This document shows, piece after piece, positions 10,726-21,605 of a stretch of 64,000 nt of DNA (position 1 is its first letter; every line of letters starts with the position of its first letter). The stretch comes from Prorocentrum cordatum (taxonomy: Eukaryota; Sar; Dinophyceae; Prorocentrales; Prorocentraceae), in contig CAUYUJ010011570.1 in NCBI GenBank assembly GCA_963575745.1, positions 125,001 through 189,000 of the forward strand. Direction: 5' to 3'. Below the pieces are notes generated by a model. It was not told where the DNA came from. It was given only the letters and a program-made list of their open reading frames with translations, and did not search any database. The translations under genes were made by a program, and so were the position numbers.

Positions 10726-11180
10726 CCCCGCTGCCTTGGGTCAGGGACACCTCCGGCAGCACCCGACCAGGCCGTGAGCGCCCCCGATGGATGCCGTCTT
10801 GCCTGCGTTCATTGCCCCGCCCCGTGCTGCTCCTGTCCCGGCAGCGCTGCTCCCAGCTGGAGGGCGCACGGCGCTGTAAGCAGAAAATGAAAGAACGGCT
10901 GAACATGAACGTTCGGAGTTTCTTGATGCTTCTTGGCCCTCGACTCCCTGGCGCGCTGAGCGCGTCAGCGGCGGCGCTAGAGGCGCCGCCGCTTCTGTGG
11001 AGTTGGGTCCTCGTGTTGAATACGCAGTGCAGCGCGTCTCTTTCTCTTCCTCTACTCCCTTCCTCCTTCTCCTTCTCCTCCTTCTCCTCCTTTACCTCCT
11101 TCTCCTCACTCCTTCCTCCACTTCCTGATCCTCCTCTTCCCTCTTCGAATCACCACTGCACCATCATTGTAATTATCATC
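10726..11180. other. No gene recognised; pyrimidine tract
   Basis: 11030-11150 is a TCTCC/TCCTCC microsatellite. The remainder shows no motif. Confidence 0.5.
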
Positions 11181-11194
11181 ACCGTCTTTCTACA

Positions 11195-11830
11195 ACCTTC
11201 ACACGTTTCGTGGCCCCTGGGGAGCTCCACCGAAGGCCCCAATGGCAGCGTTCGCATACCTCCTCCGACCATGTCGGCACAGCCCTCACACGTTTCGCGG
11301 CCCCCGAGGAGCTCCATCGAAGGCCCCAATGGCAACGTTCGCATCCCGTTTCGTGGTCCCCAGGAAGCTCCACCTAAGGCACCAGTGGTAGCTTTCGCAT
11401 ACCGCCTCCGACCGTGTCGGCACTCCCTTCACACGTTTCGTGGCCCTCAAGAAGCTCCACCGAAGACCCCTGTGGCGGCGTTCGCATACCGCCCCCCCGC
11501 CATTCTGGCACACACCTCATAGGTTTCTTGGCCCCCAGGGAGCTCCACAGAAGGTCCTAGTGGCAGCGTTCGCACACCACCGCTCAACCATTTCGGTACA
11601 CACCTCACACGTTCCGTGGCCCCCAGGGAGCTCCACCGAAGGCCCCAATGGCAGCGTCCGCATATCGCCCCCCGGCCATTCTGGCACACACCTCAAACGT
11701 TTCGTGGCCCCCAGGGAGCTCCTCCGAAGGCTCCAACGGCAACGTTCGCATGCCGCCTCCCGACCGTTTCCCAAACACCCCTCAAACGCTTCGGGGCACC
11801 ATTGTCAGGTCCCGTGCGAAATGTTCAGGC
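11195..11830 (+). repeat. About 87-bp tandem array (GGAGCTCCACCGAAGG family), copy 1
   Basis: Units of about 87 bp with CACACGTTTCGTGGCCCC, GGGAGCTCCACCGAAGGCCC and TGGCAGCGTTCGCAT start near 11200, 11287, 11430, 11518, 11606 and 11692. Related arrays lie at 22805-23425 (same orientation) and 14890-15570 (opposite orientation). Confidence 0.9.
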
Positions 11831-12160
11831 TTACTGCAGCTGCTCCCTCCACGTGATCTCGTGTATTGAGCGGTCCTGCTTGTAGTCGCCTCGTGTTTCA
11901 AAGGGGGTTGGATCTTCGCCAGGCGAATTATGTAGCTGTTTCGGCGTCGGGCTTATACGGCTTAAATGAGAAAACCTCCTAGTTAGTGGTGATCTCAGCC
12001 CCACTGGCCACTCCAGCTTGCTCCACGATCCCCAGAGGAACGCAACCCGACGGCTTATATATAGAGGACCAAGAGGTCTCTGGGAAGGCAAGGCCTCAGG
12101 AGGCCCTCTCTAGGGGTTTCGGCAGCCCAGGACGGCCCAACAAAAATGGAATGAGAGCCT
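11831..12160. other. No gene recognised
   Basis: Moderate GC, no repeat period and no domain in any frame. Confidence 0.5.
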
Positions 12161-12174
12161 CCAGACGCCGCTGA

Positions 12175-12280
12175 GACTCCTACGACGACAACGGACGACG
12201 GACAACGTACGACCGACGACGGACGACAAACAACGGACGACAACCGACGGACGACCGACGACGACAGAATAACAAGAAAC
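12175..12280 (+). repeat. GACGACGG / CGACGGACGAC microsatellite
   Basis: Degenerate ACGACGGACGAC repeat, the reverse-complement type of the tract at 1930-1990. Confidence 0.8.
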
Positions 12281-12309
12281 TGCACAAGCAGCATGAACTT
12301 TTGGAACAC

Positions 12310-12420
12310 CGCGCGCGTTTTGCTGGATCGGCGCTGAGCCCCAAAGGCGGCGCCAGGGGCGCCGGCCAGGGGGGCCGAGCGCCGATCCAAGAAATCTGCG
12401 CGGAGCGCAGAGAATGTAAG
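12310..12420. repeat. Dispersed GC-palindrome repeat, copy 2
   Basis: GCGGCGCCAGGGGCGCCGGCC then GAGCGCCGATCCAAGAAATC, matching 1045-1125. Here an additional GGATCGGCGCT at 12328 is the inverse of AGCGCCGATCC at 12379, giving inverted ends about 60 bp apart around the palindrome. Confidence 0.6.
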
Positions 12421-13060
12421 GTTTGTGTCTTGGTTCTCCGAGACGACGACGACGACGACGACGGCGGTCCTTGGTCGTGAGCACGCCGGAGATGGTGAGG
12501 AGCAACGTCGCGGACATCAGCACCGTGTCTGGAGGCGACTGCCTGCCCAGCGCTGCGAGGCACGAGGGGCCTGCCCCAGGGAGGAGGGGAGGAGAGGAAG
12601 AGGCAAGGGGGGCAAGGGCGGAAGGAAGGTCGCGGCTCTTGGGACTCGTAGGGGCGGGGAGGGAACTGGAAAGGTACTGGAGGACCAAGATGTTAATGAT
12701 GCTGCTGTCGCAAAATCCATCCGCAAAAATCCCTGGAGAGAAACCTCAAAAATACGTGAAACGAACTCCTTGGAACATGAATGAAGCGAATGTCCCGTTT
12801 TGAAGACCGCCCACCCTCAAACCGTCTATGTGCAAAATGCGTGGGTATGTACGCATAAACAAGACAATCGGGTGAGGAAGTCGTGCGAGGGGAGGGCATC
12901 TTGCGGCTTGCGATTGGCGTCGGATCTGGTTCGCGTTACCGACCAGCCTCACTAATTACATACCGATAATAATATGTTCAATACCGCGGTCTCAGGTCTC
13001 ACAATGCATCGATCTATAACGCTACCAGTGCATCATTTCTTTATCGGTGTCACGGCGGTC
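12421..13060. other. No gene recognised
   Basis: ACGACGACG tract at 12441-12462 and otherwise unstructured sequence. A/T content rises after 12680. Confidence 0.5.
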
Positions 13061-13074
13061 AACCAGTCGGCAAG

Positions 13075-13420
13075 TCTCACTATCGACATGTCGATATCGC
13101 TATCGAGCCATCGGGGAAACCATCGGGGAAACCGACTGGACAGCACTCGGGACAACCACTGGGGAAACCATCGAGACGTCCAAGCGTAGCTATCGGCCCC
13201 ACTGCCAAACTGTACTTCGTTATCTCGATCTGCCGATCTCACCGTGCATCTATTCACCACATGATCCATATATCAAATAGCAAATATGATTTTTCGGACG
13301 CACGAATTATCGGTCTCACTATCTATGTACAGGTTACACTCCCAAACGATCTGGCGGGCTCGGTACCTTCATATCGGGCGAACCATCGGGACAACAACGA
13401 CACAACCACGTCAAAACCAC
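13075..13420. repeat. Short ATCGGGGAAACC / TATCGAC repeats
   Basis: ACCATCGGGGAAACC-type 12-15-bp units at 13105-13170 and scattered ATCGG(T/G)CTCACTATC words nearby. Weak periodicity, with no coding sequence seen. Confidence 0.45.
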
Positions 13421-14060
13421 GGGATCACACGGGAGCCACCGCTGGGCGGAATGAGACCAATCTGATGGCAACCTACCCTAAGTATGCCGGGTCTGCCTCA
13501 CATTTGCGCAGCTTGGCCTGGCCCGCGCGTGGCGCGCGAGACGAACTGGAACCGAACCGATGTCCTGGCGGGGGGACTCCGTGTCACTTCGATCCCGCCT
13601 CCACCTCCGATACTCATACGTGTGTAAAGATTGTTTCTTACATGATCCTCTCTTTGCTTGTTATGATTCGCTCTCTCTAGCTCTCTCTCTCTCTCATCCT
13701 CTCTCCCCTTATATCCGCATCCTTCTCCTTAGCTTCATCTCTCTCTCTCTCTCTCTCCCTCTCTCTCTGTCTCTTTCTCTCTCTCTCTCTGTTGTTCTCC
13801 TCCGCCACCTCTTTCTCATCCTCGTGCTCCTGCTCCTCCCTGCCTCTTCTTGAGATGTTTCTCCATGAATTATCTTCTCCTTTTCATGTGCCAGGCCAGT
13901 GTTGGAGGGTGCGCCGCTGGATCTCCCCAAGGGAGCCCCTTTCCCCGATCCGTCGTCGGGGAGCCCCCCGCCCCCCCGCCCCCCCCCGTCCCCCTTTCGG
14001 CACGGCGCCCCTAGGCTCCAGAACCCCACCTTTTATCACCCCGAACGCTCATCCTCACCC
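13421..14060. other. No gene recognised; CT microsatellite
   Basis: (CT)n from about 13672 to 13795. 13960-14000 has C-runs. No domain in any frame. Confidence 0.6.
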
Positions 14061-14066
14061 CTACCT

Positions 14067-14100
14067 ACCCTAACCCCCAACCCTAACCCCAAACCCTAAC
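14067..14100 (+). repeat. Interstitial telomere-like patch (CCCTAA/CCCTAAA)
   Basis: CCCTAACCCCCAACCCTAAC followed by CCCAAACCCTAAC. The plant/dinoflagellate telomere heptamer is TTTAGGG; here the units are degenerate and only about four long. It directly precedes a 760-bp heptamer array. Confidence 0.6.
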
Positions 14101-14114
14101 GCTAGCCCCAAACA

Positions 14115-14878
14115 GTGCTCACTACTCATAACGCATTAACCACGACCCACTACTCACTACTCGCTACTCACTACTCACTTCTCACTACTCACTACTCACT
14201 ACTCACGACTCACTACTCACTACCCGCTACTCACTACCCAGTACTCACTACTCTCTACTCCCTACTCCCTACTCGCAACTCACAAATCACTACTCACTAA
14301 TCATTATTCAATACTCACTTCTCACTAAACACAACTCACTACCCAATACGCGCGAATCACAAATCACTACTCATCACCCACTAACCACTAACCACTATCC
14401 ACTACTGACTGCCCACAACCCTCTAATCACTTGCCACTACTCACAAGTTGCTACTCACTACTCACTGGTCAATACTCACTACGCGCAACTGACGACTCAC
14501 TACTTACTACTCGCTACTCCCTACGCACTATCCACTGCCCAATACTCAATACCCACTTCTCACTTGTCACTACTCACTACTGCCTACTCCCTGCTCCCTA
14601 CCCACTGCTCACTGCTCACTACTCGCTACTCCCCACTCGCTATTCACTACTCACTACTGTCTCCTCACTACTCGCAATTCCCTATTTGCAACTCACTATT
14701 CACGATGCGCTACTCCCGACTCGCTACTCATTACTCACTACCCACTCCCAACTACCAACTTTTCACTACTCACTACTCACTTCTCACTACGCACTGCGCA
14801 CTACTCACTCCTCACGAATCGCTCCTATCTACTCCCTACTCACGATTAACTACTCACTACTCACTACTATCTACTCAG
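14115..14878 (+). repeat. Degenerate heptamer array (CACTACT)n
   Basis: About 110 tandem 7-bp units of CACTACT with single-base variants (CGCTACT, CACTTCT, CACTGCT, CAATACT). Because three heptamers equal seven codons, all plus frames give a seven-residue Tyr/Ser/Leu/Thr repeat; these frames are artefacts. The period equals the telomere repeat length and the array abuts the telomere-like patch. Confidence 0.9.
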
Positions 14879-14884
14879 GGGGCC

Positions 14885-15575
14885 CCATCACGGGGCCTTG
14901 GGTGGAGGTGCATGTGGGGCCACCAAAACGCGTGAATGGTGTGCCGAAGTTCCGATATAGGTACCTAGGGCGCACGCGGGCGGCACCCTGCGGGCCTTGG
15001 GTGGAGCTCCCTGTGGGGCCACGAAGCGCATGGGGGGCGTGCCGCATTCGGCCGCGGGGGCGCATGCGGGCGGTACCATTGAGTCCTTGAATGCGGCTCA
15101 AACGTGCGGCCACAAAACAAATGACGGGTGTCCCGGGATAACTCGCGGGGGCGCGCGCGAGCGGCACCGTGTGGACTTTGGGTGGGGCCCCCTATGGGGC
15201 GTGAAGGATGCGCCGAAAGAGGCGGCGGGGACGCGCGCGGGCGATGGGGCCGCGAAACGTGTGAAGGGGCGTGCCGAAGTGAATGGCGGGGGCGCATGCG
15301 GGCGGCGCCACGCGGGCCTTGGGCGGGGCACTCTATGCGGCCACGAAGCGTTTGAAGGCCGCGCCGCAAGGGGTGGCGGGAATGCATGCGCGCGGCGCCG
15401 CGCGCGCCTCGGGCGGAGCTGTCTGTGGGGCCGCGAAGCGCGCGAGCGGCGTGCTGACATGCGTGGATGGGGCGCATGCGGGCGGCACCGCGCGGGCCCT
15501 GGGCGGAGCTTTCCACAGGGCCACGAAGCGCGCGAGGGGTGCGCCGGATTTGGCGGCGGGGACGCATGCCCATGG
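14885..15575 (-). repeat. About 90-bp tandem array (GGAGCTCCACCGAAGG family), copy 2, inverted
   Basis: In plus orientation the units read GGGCCTTGGGTGGAGCTCCC, TGTGGGGCCACGAAGCG, then GCATGCGGGCGGCACC. This is the reverse complement of the arrays at 11.2 and 22.8 kb. Unit starts are near 14895, 14992, 15173, 15314, 15405 and 15495. Confidence 0.85.
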
Positions 15576-15617
15576 CAAGAGAGAAAGACGCCCCCGACCC
15601 CCCCCCCAAAAAAAAAA

Positions 15618-15679
15618 CACGCACGCACGCGCGCACGCACGCACGCACGCACGCGCGCACGCACGCACGCGCGCGCGAA

Positions 15680-15743
<64 letters not shown>

Positions 15744-15795
15744 CACGCACACACACACACACACGCAGACACACACATATACACACACACACGCA

Positions 15796-15853
<58 letters not shown>

Positions 15854-15854
15854 C
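15618..15854. repeat. Alternating purine-pyrimidine microsatellite (CACG)n(CA)n
   Basis: (GCAC)n with GCGCGC patches changes to (CA)n at about 15730, with only rare breaks in strict purine-pyrimidine alternation. Sequence of this type is the classical Z-DNA-prone substrate. Confidence 0.9.
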
Positions 15855-15939
15855 CGAGCCCCCGAAAACGCGAGAAAGGATGCGAGGAGGAGAAGGGCAG
15901 GGAGGGAGAAGGGCAGAGTGGAAGTCGGAGTTGAGAGAG

Positions 15940-16500
15940 TGGAAGTCGGAGCATGTCTCCTCCCTCTCCACTACTACTGCCCGCCTCCTCCCCTCCCCGC
16001 CTCGCGCTTCATCCTCCTCTTCCTTCCTCCGCCTCAACTTCCCCCTCCCCTGCCCCCCCAGCATCTGCCTCCGCGCCCCGCCCTCTACTTCCGCCCCCCC
16101 CCCCCCCCGCCCCCCCACCATCGCCCCCCCCCCGCCCCCCCGCGTCCCCCCCCCGGGTCCTTCTAGCATCCCCGATGTTCCTGCGGCGATCGCTGCTGTC
16201 CTCCCCCATCTACCCCCTCTGATCCTCACCCCACACCGCCCCCCCCCCCCTCCCCCTTCTTGTCTCGCCCGACGAGGCCCCTTCTCGCCCGCGCGGCGGC
16301 GGCGGCGGCTGGGCCGCGGAGGGGCGGGCGCCCGCCGCGCCCGCGAGGGGGGGGGGGGGGGCGAGGGCAGGGAAGGGGGAGGGAAAGGGGCGAGAGGGGG
16401 CAGATGAGGATGGGGATGTAGGGGCGGCGGCGGCGGCGGCGGGAAAGGGGGGGGGAGGGGGGGGAGGGGGGGGGGGGGAGGGGAGGGGGGGGGGAAGAGG
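15940..16500. repeat. Strand-asymmetric C-rich then G-rich tract
   Basis: 15950-16260 is C/T-rich with C9-C10 runs; 16340-16500 is G-rich with several G7-G12 runs. Long Pro-rich or Gly/Arg-rich frames across it come from base composition. Confidence 0.8.
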
Positions 16501-16939
16501 TTGGAATGGCGGGGGAAGGGGGCGAGGCGGAGGAGAGGGGGGCCGCTCGCAGGCGGATCGCGCCTCGCGCGCTCAGGCGTCGCGAACTCGCTCAGCGCCC
16601 CCGCGGCTTCTCGCCCCGCCGAGGCGGGCGACGAAGCGGCGGCGAAGGCGCGGGAAGCGGCGCAGGGGCGCGAGCCCCCGACGAGGGGGGGGAGGGGGGG
16701 GACAAGGAGGGGAAAGGCAGTGGGAACGCGGCAGAGGTGGTAGAGGTAGGAAGGCAATGTATCCTCTCTCCCCCAGACTCCTCCGCCCTGGCATTTAGCC
16801 TCCTCCATCTCCGACCCCGCCCCCCCTTCCCCCGCTGCCTCGCCCCCCCCCGCCGCCGCCGCTTCCCCGCCCCTTCTCCCGCATCTCCCCCGCGCGCCCT
16901 TCCCCCGCGCCGCGCCGCCGCCGCCCGCCCCGGCCGCCC

Positions 16940-17595
16940 GCGCGCCGCTGCCCTTCGGGGCGCTCTTCTGCGCCTGGAGCTTGCGCTTCTTCTTGGCCTC
17001 GTCGGCCTGGCCCTGCAGCGCCGCGGTGATGCGCTCATCCAGCTTGCGCCCCGTGCCGTCTTTCACCCGCTGGATTGAGGCCGTCTGCAAGCCACTGACC
17101 ACGTGGCTGTCGGTGGACATCCCGTCATGCTCGATGTGTTTCGGGGGCCAATGATTGAAGAGCTCTCTCGCCTGGGCCATGCTGTCGCGCGGCGAGCACG
17201 CGCGGTCGACGTCGCTCATCGGCGCCATTTCCTCGACGACCTGGAGCTCGCAGCGATGGGGGTCTCCAGCCTTGAACGCCACCGAGCCGCCGCCAGAATG
17301 GAACTCAGCGCACACACTGCCATTGTCACAGCGCTCGCCCATGCCCCGCCCTGCGCGCGAGCACTTGGATCCACCGTCGTCGCCCCCGCCGAACAGCGCG
17401 AAGACCAGCCGCTCCTTCGCGTGCTCGCGCGGCGGGGGCACCAGTGTATCCCGAGGAGCCCTTGCCACCGTCGACCTCCGCGAGGTTGCTGACAGCCCGC
17501 GCAGGGCCGCGGATGGCGACGTGGCCGCAGCCCCGCAAGTCGCGCACGCGCCAGCGGTTCTCGGCCGCGAGCCCCCCGGGGAAATTGCCAAACAT
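16940..17595 (-). CDS. Coding-like exon(s) of an unrecognised protein (partial)
   Basis: From an ATG at 17595 the minus strand reads an open segment (MFGNFPGGLAAENRWRVRDL...) to about 17440. Coding character then continues one frame over (REHAKERLVFALFGGGDDGG...) to about 16940. The switch coincides with a five-base homopolymer at 17434-17438, so a one-base indel (real or assembly) explains it. The second part contains a Cys-containing stretch (SKCSRAGRGMGERCDNGSVC) and a Lys/Glu/Gln-rich helical tail ending in KKKRKLQAQKSAPKGSG, possibly a nuclear-localisation-like end. Third codon positions are mostly G/C. No domain family recognised. The segment then runs into low-complexity sequence that is probably intronic. 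It may be the 3' part of the gene whose other candidate exons lie at 18.99-22.62 kb. Confidence 0.45.
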
Positions 17596-18985
17596 GGGGG
17601 GCTGTGCCAGGGGGGCAAGGGGCCTCCGCGCCACCCCCCCGCGCCCGCCCCGACGACCCCCAACCCCTGGGATGCCCCGTGGAAAGCGACGGGGGCGGCG
17701 CAACGAAGGGCCGCGGCTGGAGCCGCGAGGCCACCCATTGCAAGCGGGCACGATCCTTCTTCTCAGCCCGACAGACGGAGGCCCGAATACGCGGGGCTCT
17801 GGGTAGACCCTCGGCGCCGCGGGAAGCTGCCCTGGAACCGCGCCCCACCCGCCTCCCTGATTCGCCTCCCGTCGGCGCCCCGCGAGGCATCGTCAAGCAC
17901 GGCCGCCGCCCCCTCCGACTCGGCGCGCGCCCCCCCCAGTCGGCCGCCCCCGCGGCCTTTCCTTTTACTCCTCCCCGCTAGCGGGGACGGTGACAGGCGG
18001 GCCAGATAGGTCTCGGCTGAACTGGTCGGCTTGCCCCCCGAGAGGGGGCCCTGATCGCCGCCGCGGCCCAGCGGTGCCTCGGGGGCCACCCAATGCCGCG
18101 ACGCGCCACCAAGGGTCTGAACGGCAGCGCGGTTAGGAAGAGTTCAGTGCCCTATGAGCCATTCGCCGGAACAGTCCTCGAAGGCGAAACATTAACGCCG
18201 AACGAGTCGGCCGCTTGCGCCATGGCTCTAGGCGCGCCCTGGGCGGGGGGGGCGAGCGCGCCAAGGAAAAACGCCCCTGCACCCGAACCCTCGGGCGCGC
18301 AAGGCTCGTGGGCTAGGCGCGCGCTGCTCGCTGAGATGCATCGCCGACAGCTGCCGCCCCGCCTAACCCATCCTCTCCATCATCCGACGCATCGCCGATC
18401 GCCGGGGAATGCGCATCCAATGCCTGCATCTGCGCTGGCCCAACCCACCTGGCAGCACGAGGCGACTGCGACTTTGCTTTCCTCGGAGGAAGCGGCGAGA
18501 GGCAGGGCGCTGCCTGCCTGTTCGCGTCGGTGCCAGCCAACCCAAGGCCAGGGGAGCTAGCTGCGCCCTCAGCACAAGCGGGCGGCCCACGCTGCGCCCG
18601 AAACGCGGGCGCCCTGTCCGCCGAATGTGCAGGCGAACGGCCTGTGTGTACCCGCCCTCGCCGGCATCGATCGAACCTGCTTGAGACTGACCCGAGAAGC
18701 CCTAGTTCGACCGCACCACGACTTACTTACATCAGCCCGCTGATGGGGCAATGCGAGTGGGGGCGGCGGTGGGCTTCAACAAACATCAGACCGAGCCTCC
18801 TGCGTGCACGCGCGGGCGGCCCTCTGAAATAGCGCGCCGTGCTGCGCCCGCGACGCCTGCCCCGCCACGAGATGGGCGGCCGGTTGAAAAGTCAGGCGCC
18901 CTCGCCGTTCGAACGCCAGATGTGCGTCACTGGCGGGAGGCAGGGCCCCGCCTCCGCCTGCGCCACGTCGCCCGCGGCGGAGGGC
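17596..18985. other. GC-rich sequence, no confident gene; possible intron
   Basis: No recognisable domain. Short open stretches on the minus strand (for example 18313-18540) have acceptable codon choice but neither splice signals nor similarity that I can support. Confidence 0.35.
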
Positions 18986-18987
18986 GC

Positions 18988-19065
18988 CCCCTTGCGGAAG
19001 CGCAAGCCGTCGAGCGGATGTTCGTTGTTCCCGACGCCCCCCGCGGGCTTGCCGCGCGTCTGCAT
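18988..19065 (-). CDS. Candidate exon of unrecognised gene
   Basis: Minus strand: a CAG acceptor directly precedes ATGCAGACGCGC; the frame reads MQTRGKPAGGVGNNEHPLDG then LRFRKG and could end at a GC donor (GGG|GCGCCC). Codon third positions are G/C. No known domain. Called only because of its codon pattern and its position among similar segments on the same strand. Confidence 0.3.
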
Positions 19066-19094
19066 CTGGCGAGAGGTGGCGTTTCAGCGGCGAT

Positions 19095-19095
19095 G

Positions 19096-19124
<29 letters not shown>
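19095..19124. repeat. G30 homopolymer
   Basis: Thirty consecutive G on the plus strand. It lies between two candidate minus-strand exons, so in transcript sense it would be an intronic C-run. Such a run can form G-quadruplexes and its assembled length is unreliable. Confidence 0.95.
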
Positions 19125-19126
<2 letters not shown>

Positions 19127-19132
19127 AAGCAG

Positions 19133-19245
19133 CGGCGGCGCGCGGGCAGAGTGGCCGACCCAAACCGCATGCCCCAAAGTGGGTGGCGGCGCGACGAGCG
19201 GCCGACGCCGTCGGCCGCCTCCTCGAGGCTGCGGTCGGCGCACAA
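19133..19245 (-). CDS. Candidate exon of unrecognised gene
   Basis: Minus-strand frame reads DRSLEEAADGVGRSSRRHPL then WGMRFGSATLPARRRCLA, with G/C third positions throughout and no stop. It lies immediately upstream, in transcript sense, of the C30 run. No domain recognised; boundaries uncertain. Confidence 0.3.
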
Positions 19246-19629
19246 TCAGCAACGCCGATATCAGAGCCAACGGCGGTCATCTGTCTCCTACCAAAGCGAA
19301 CCCAATGTACACAACATCGGCCACAAAGACCCGCGCGCGACGAACTGCGACGTGGGCAACGGCTGCGACGACGGCTGCGGACACCGCGGCGGCGACGAGC
19401 GCGGCAGCGGCGGCGGCGCATGCGCCGACGCAGGAGCACGACGGACGACGGCGAAAACAAGGGTGGCGTGGGCGGCAACGGGCTCGGCGGCAACGACGGC
19501 CGCCGACCGACCGACCGACCGGCCGACCGACCGGCCGACGACGACCGCGGCGGGCGCGGCCCCCCGCTGCGATTCAGCGCGCAAGGGGGGCAAGCAAAGG
19601 GCCGCGACTGCTGCGCCGCCGTCGTCGCC

Positions 19630-19810
19630 AGGCGTCGACGAAGCACTTCGCACGCGCAGCGCGAAGCCCCCAGAACAGCGCGTCGTTCTCCATGCGCTGC
19701 TGATGCAGCAGGTTGCGGCCCACAGCAGGCTGCGTTCGAGAACCATTTTCGACGCGGGCTCCGCGAACTCGCCCTTCTTGCGCACGCCCCCGCAACGGAG
19801 AGCCCTGCAG
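19630..19810 (-). CDS. Candidate exon of unrecognised gene, with a probable one-base indel
   Basis: Two consecutive coding-like stretches occupy different minus frames: first VRKKGEFAEPASKMVLERSL, then NLLHQQRMENDALFWGLRAA followed by RAKCFVDAW. The change of frame falls near the run TGTGGGCC at about 19720. A CTGCAG acceptor-like site precedes the segment at about 19809. No domain recognised. Either a one-base assembly error or decay of an old exon fits. Confidence 0.35.
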
Positions 19811-20170
19811 CCGGGGCGATAGCGGGGGCGAGAGAGAGCGCGGCAGGACAGACGAGAGCGGAGGGCGGAAGGACCCAGCAATGGCGGGAGATGAGGATCC
19901 GACGAGGGAAGGGTGAAGGGATAGGAAGGGGGGCGAGGACAGAGGGGGGCGAAGGGGCGAGGTGATCGGAAGGCGGCATGGAGATGATGACGGGGGCGGG
20001 GGGCGGAACGGGGAGGTCGTGGAAGGGCCGCGGAAAAAGGAACTGGGGAAACGGCGATGGGCAAGGGTGAGCACTCGGGAGGAGATGACGGCGAGATGGA
20101 GGACTGGGGCGGGGGCGACTCAGGACGGAAGGAATAAAAAACGCAGGAAGAAGGCGGCCATGAAGATGGC

Positions 20171-20172
<2 letters not shown>

Positions 20173-20204
<32 letters not shown>
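20173..20204. repeat. G32 homopolymer
   Basis: Thirty-two consecutive G, the second such run in 1.1 kb, again between candidate minus-strand exons. Confidence 0.95.
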
Positions 20205-20205
<1 letters not shown>

Positions 20206-20574
20206 GGGGGGCAATGGGGGGGATGGAGAGGGCTCGTGCGTGCTCAGCCCCAGCGTTGCACATCTGCATACGCTGGGCGAAACGCTTGCGCGCGCACGCT
20301 GGGGCGCGCACTTTAAACGAAACGCCGGGGGTGGACGCGGCCGCGCATGCGCTCCGAGCGGGGGCGCGCGTGCGCCTGCCCACGGCACTTGCGCGGCCCG
20401 TCCTCGCTGCGTCGCCAGCGCCCCCCCCTTCCGCCCTCGCCGCCCCCCATCGCAGCCGCCCCTCGCGAATGCCCTTTCTTTACATCGTCAGTACCTCCCT
20501 TGCAACTCGCCTCTGCGATTCCGTCGCCCCCCCCCCCCCCCCTTCGCGTCATCCCCCCCAATCGGCGTCCTGTC

Positions 20575-21047
20575 GCATAGACGCTGCATGAGACCATCTG
20601 CTCGTTCGACTTCTTGCACATCGTAGCGGTCGCAGCGTCGGGGATGCCTTTCTTCGTCAGCTTCGAATAGAGCGCGAACATCCACGACGGCGGGGTATCT
20701 GCCAGCTGGGCGACGCGCTCTGGCCACAGCGGGTTCTCGCCCAACTCTTTTGCCATATTATCACTGGCCTTGGGCCCCGGGCACCGTCTGGATCCGCCCC
20801 CTGCGGGCTGCCCGATGTCCTGGATGGGCTTCCGAGCCGTGATCATGGGCAGGTCGGCATTCCCCGTCTCCCGGGCCGCGCCGCGCCCTGGGGCCGGTGC
20901 CTCCGACGCGCCGACGAGAGGTCCCCCGATGATCCTCGAGCGGCCTCTTTGCGCTTCCCCCCCCCCCCCCCGCGGGGCCTCCAAGAAGCACCGAAGAGGT
21001 TTGGGCGGCCCCTGCGAGGCCTTGCATGCCCCCGACGCGCCCCCCAA
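20575..21047 (-). CDS. Coding-like exon of an unrecognised protein (about 155 codons)
   Basis: The best-supported host-like coding segment. The minus frame reads through ...ASQGPPKPLRCFLE..., ...MITARKPIQDIG..., ...ASDNMAKELGENPLWPERVA, QLADTPPSWMFALYSKLTKK and GIPDAATATMCKKSNEQMVS. Third codon positions are almost all G/C and no stop occurs for about 470 bp. It probably ends near 20575 at an AG|GA or similar donor before a C-rich tract. AG|G acceptor and AG|GC donor-like sites at 21020 and 20979 could define an alternative small 42-bp exon. No domain family recognised. Neighbouring candidate exons upstream (22.3 and 22.6 kb) and downstream (19.7, 19.2, 19.0, 17.5 kb) share the strand and codon bias. 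Confidence 0.5.
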
Positions 21048-21462
21048 AAAAGCGCCCCCCGCGATGCCCGACCGAACGTCCGAGAGGCCTGCGGCCCCCC
21101 TTCCTCGCCCCTCCCCCGTCTTCCCTCACCCCCCCCCCCCGCCCCCCCCCCAGGGGGCGGGGCCCGGCTGCGGGCGCGAGCGCGGGGCGGGCAACGCGGG
21201 GCGGGAAGCCAGGGGGGGCGCAACACGCTGAAGGAGGGATGATGGACAAAGGCGGGGCGCAGGAGTGAGCGAGGGAGAAGGAGGGCGACGGGATTCGAAG
21301 GGGCGGCGGTCGCGACGGCCACAGGCGGCCCCAAGTGAGGCCCAAGAGTGGCCCCATAGGGCCCAGGGCCGACCCGTCCACGCAGAGCGCGGCAACGTTC
21401 AGGCGCGCACGCGCGCGCTACCACCGCGCCTGGGACGCGCGAGGGCGAGGAGGGGATACGGG

Positions 21463-21605
21463 GGTCCATAGTGAGATCGATCGTGCGATCGATAGTGGGT
21501 TCGACAGGTCGAAGGATAACGGCGTCGATCGGTAGGTCGATCGCGAGGTCGATCGCGAGATCCACGGCGGACCCGATGGCGAGGAGAAACCGACATCGAT
21601 AATGG
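21463..21605 (+). repeat. 12-bp GATCGCGAGGTC array, forward
   Basis: Degenerate units of TCGATCGCGAGG / GATCGATAGTGG. A further short run is at 21738-21795. The same unit in opposite orientation lies at 21905-22045. Confidence 0.75.

Noticed and set aside
14997-16407. Long plus-strand frames (370-390 codons) with Thr-His and Ala-Arg repeats
   Set aside because: They are the inverted 90-bp array and the CA/CACG microsatellite read in frame.
15333-17738. 801-codon minus-strand open frame taken as one protein
   Set aside because: Only the part above about 16940 is coding-like; the rest is translation of C-runs, G-runs and the CA/CACG microsatellite.
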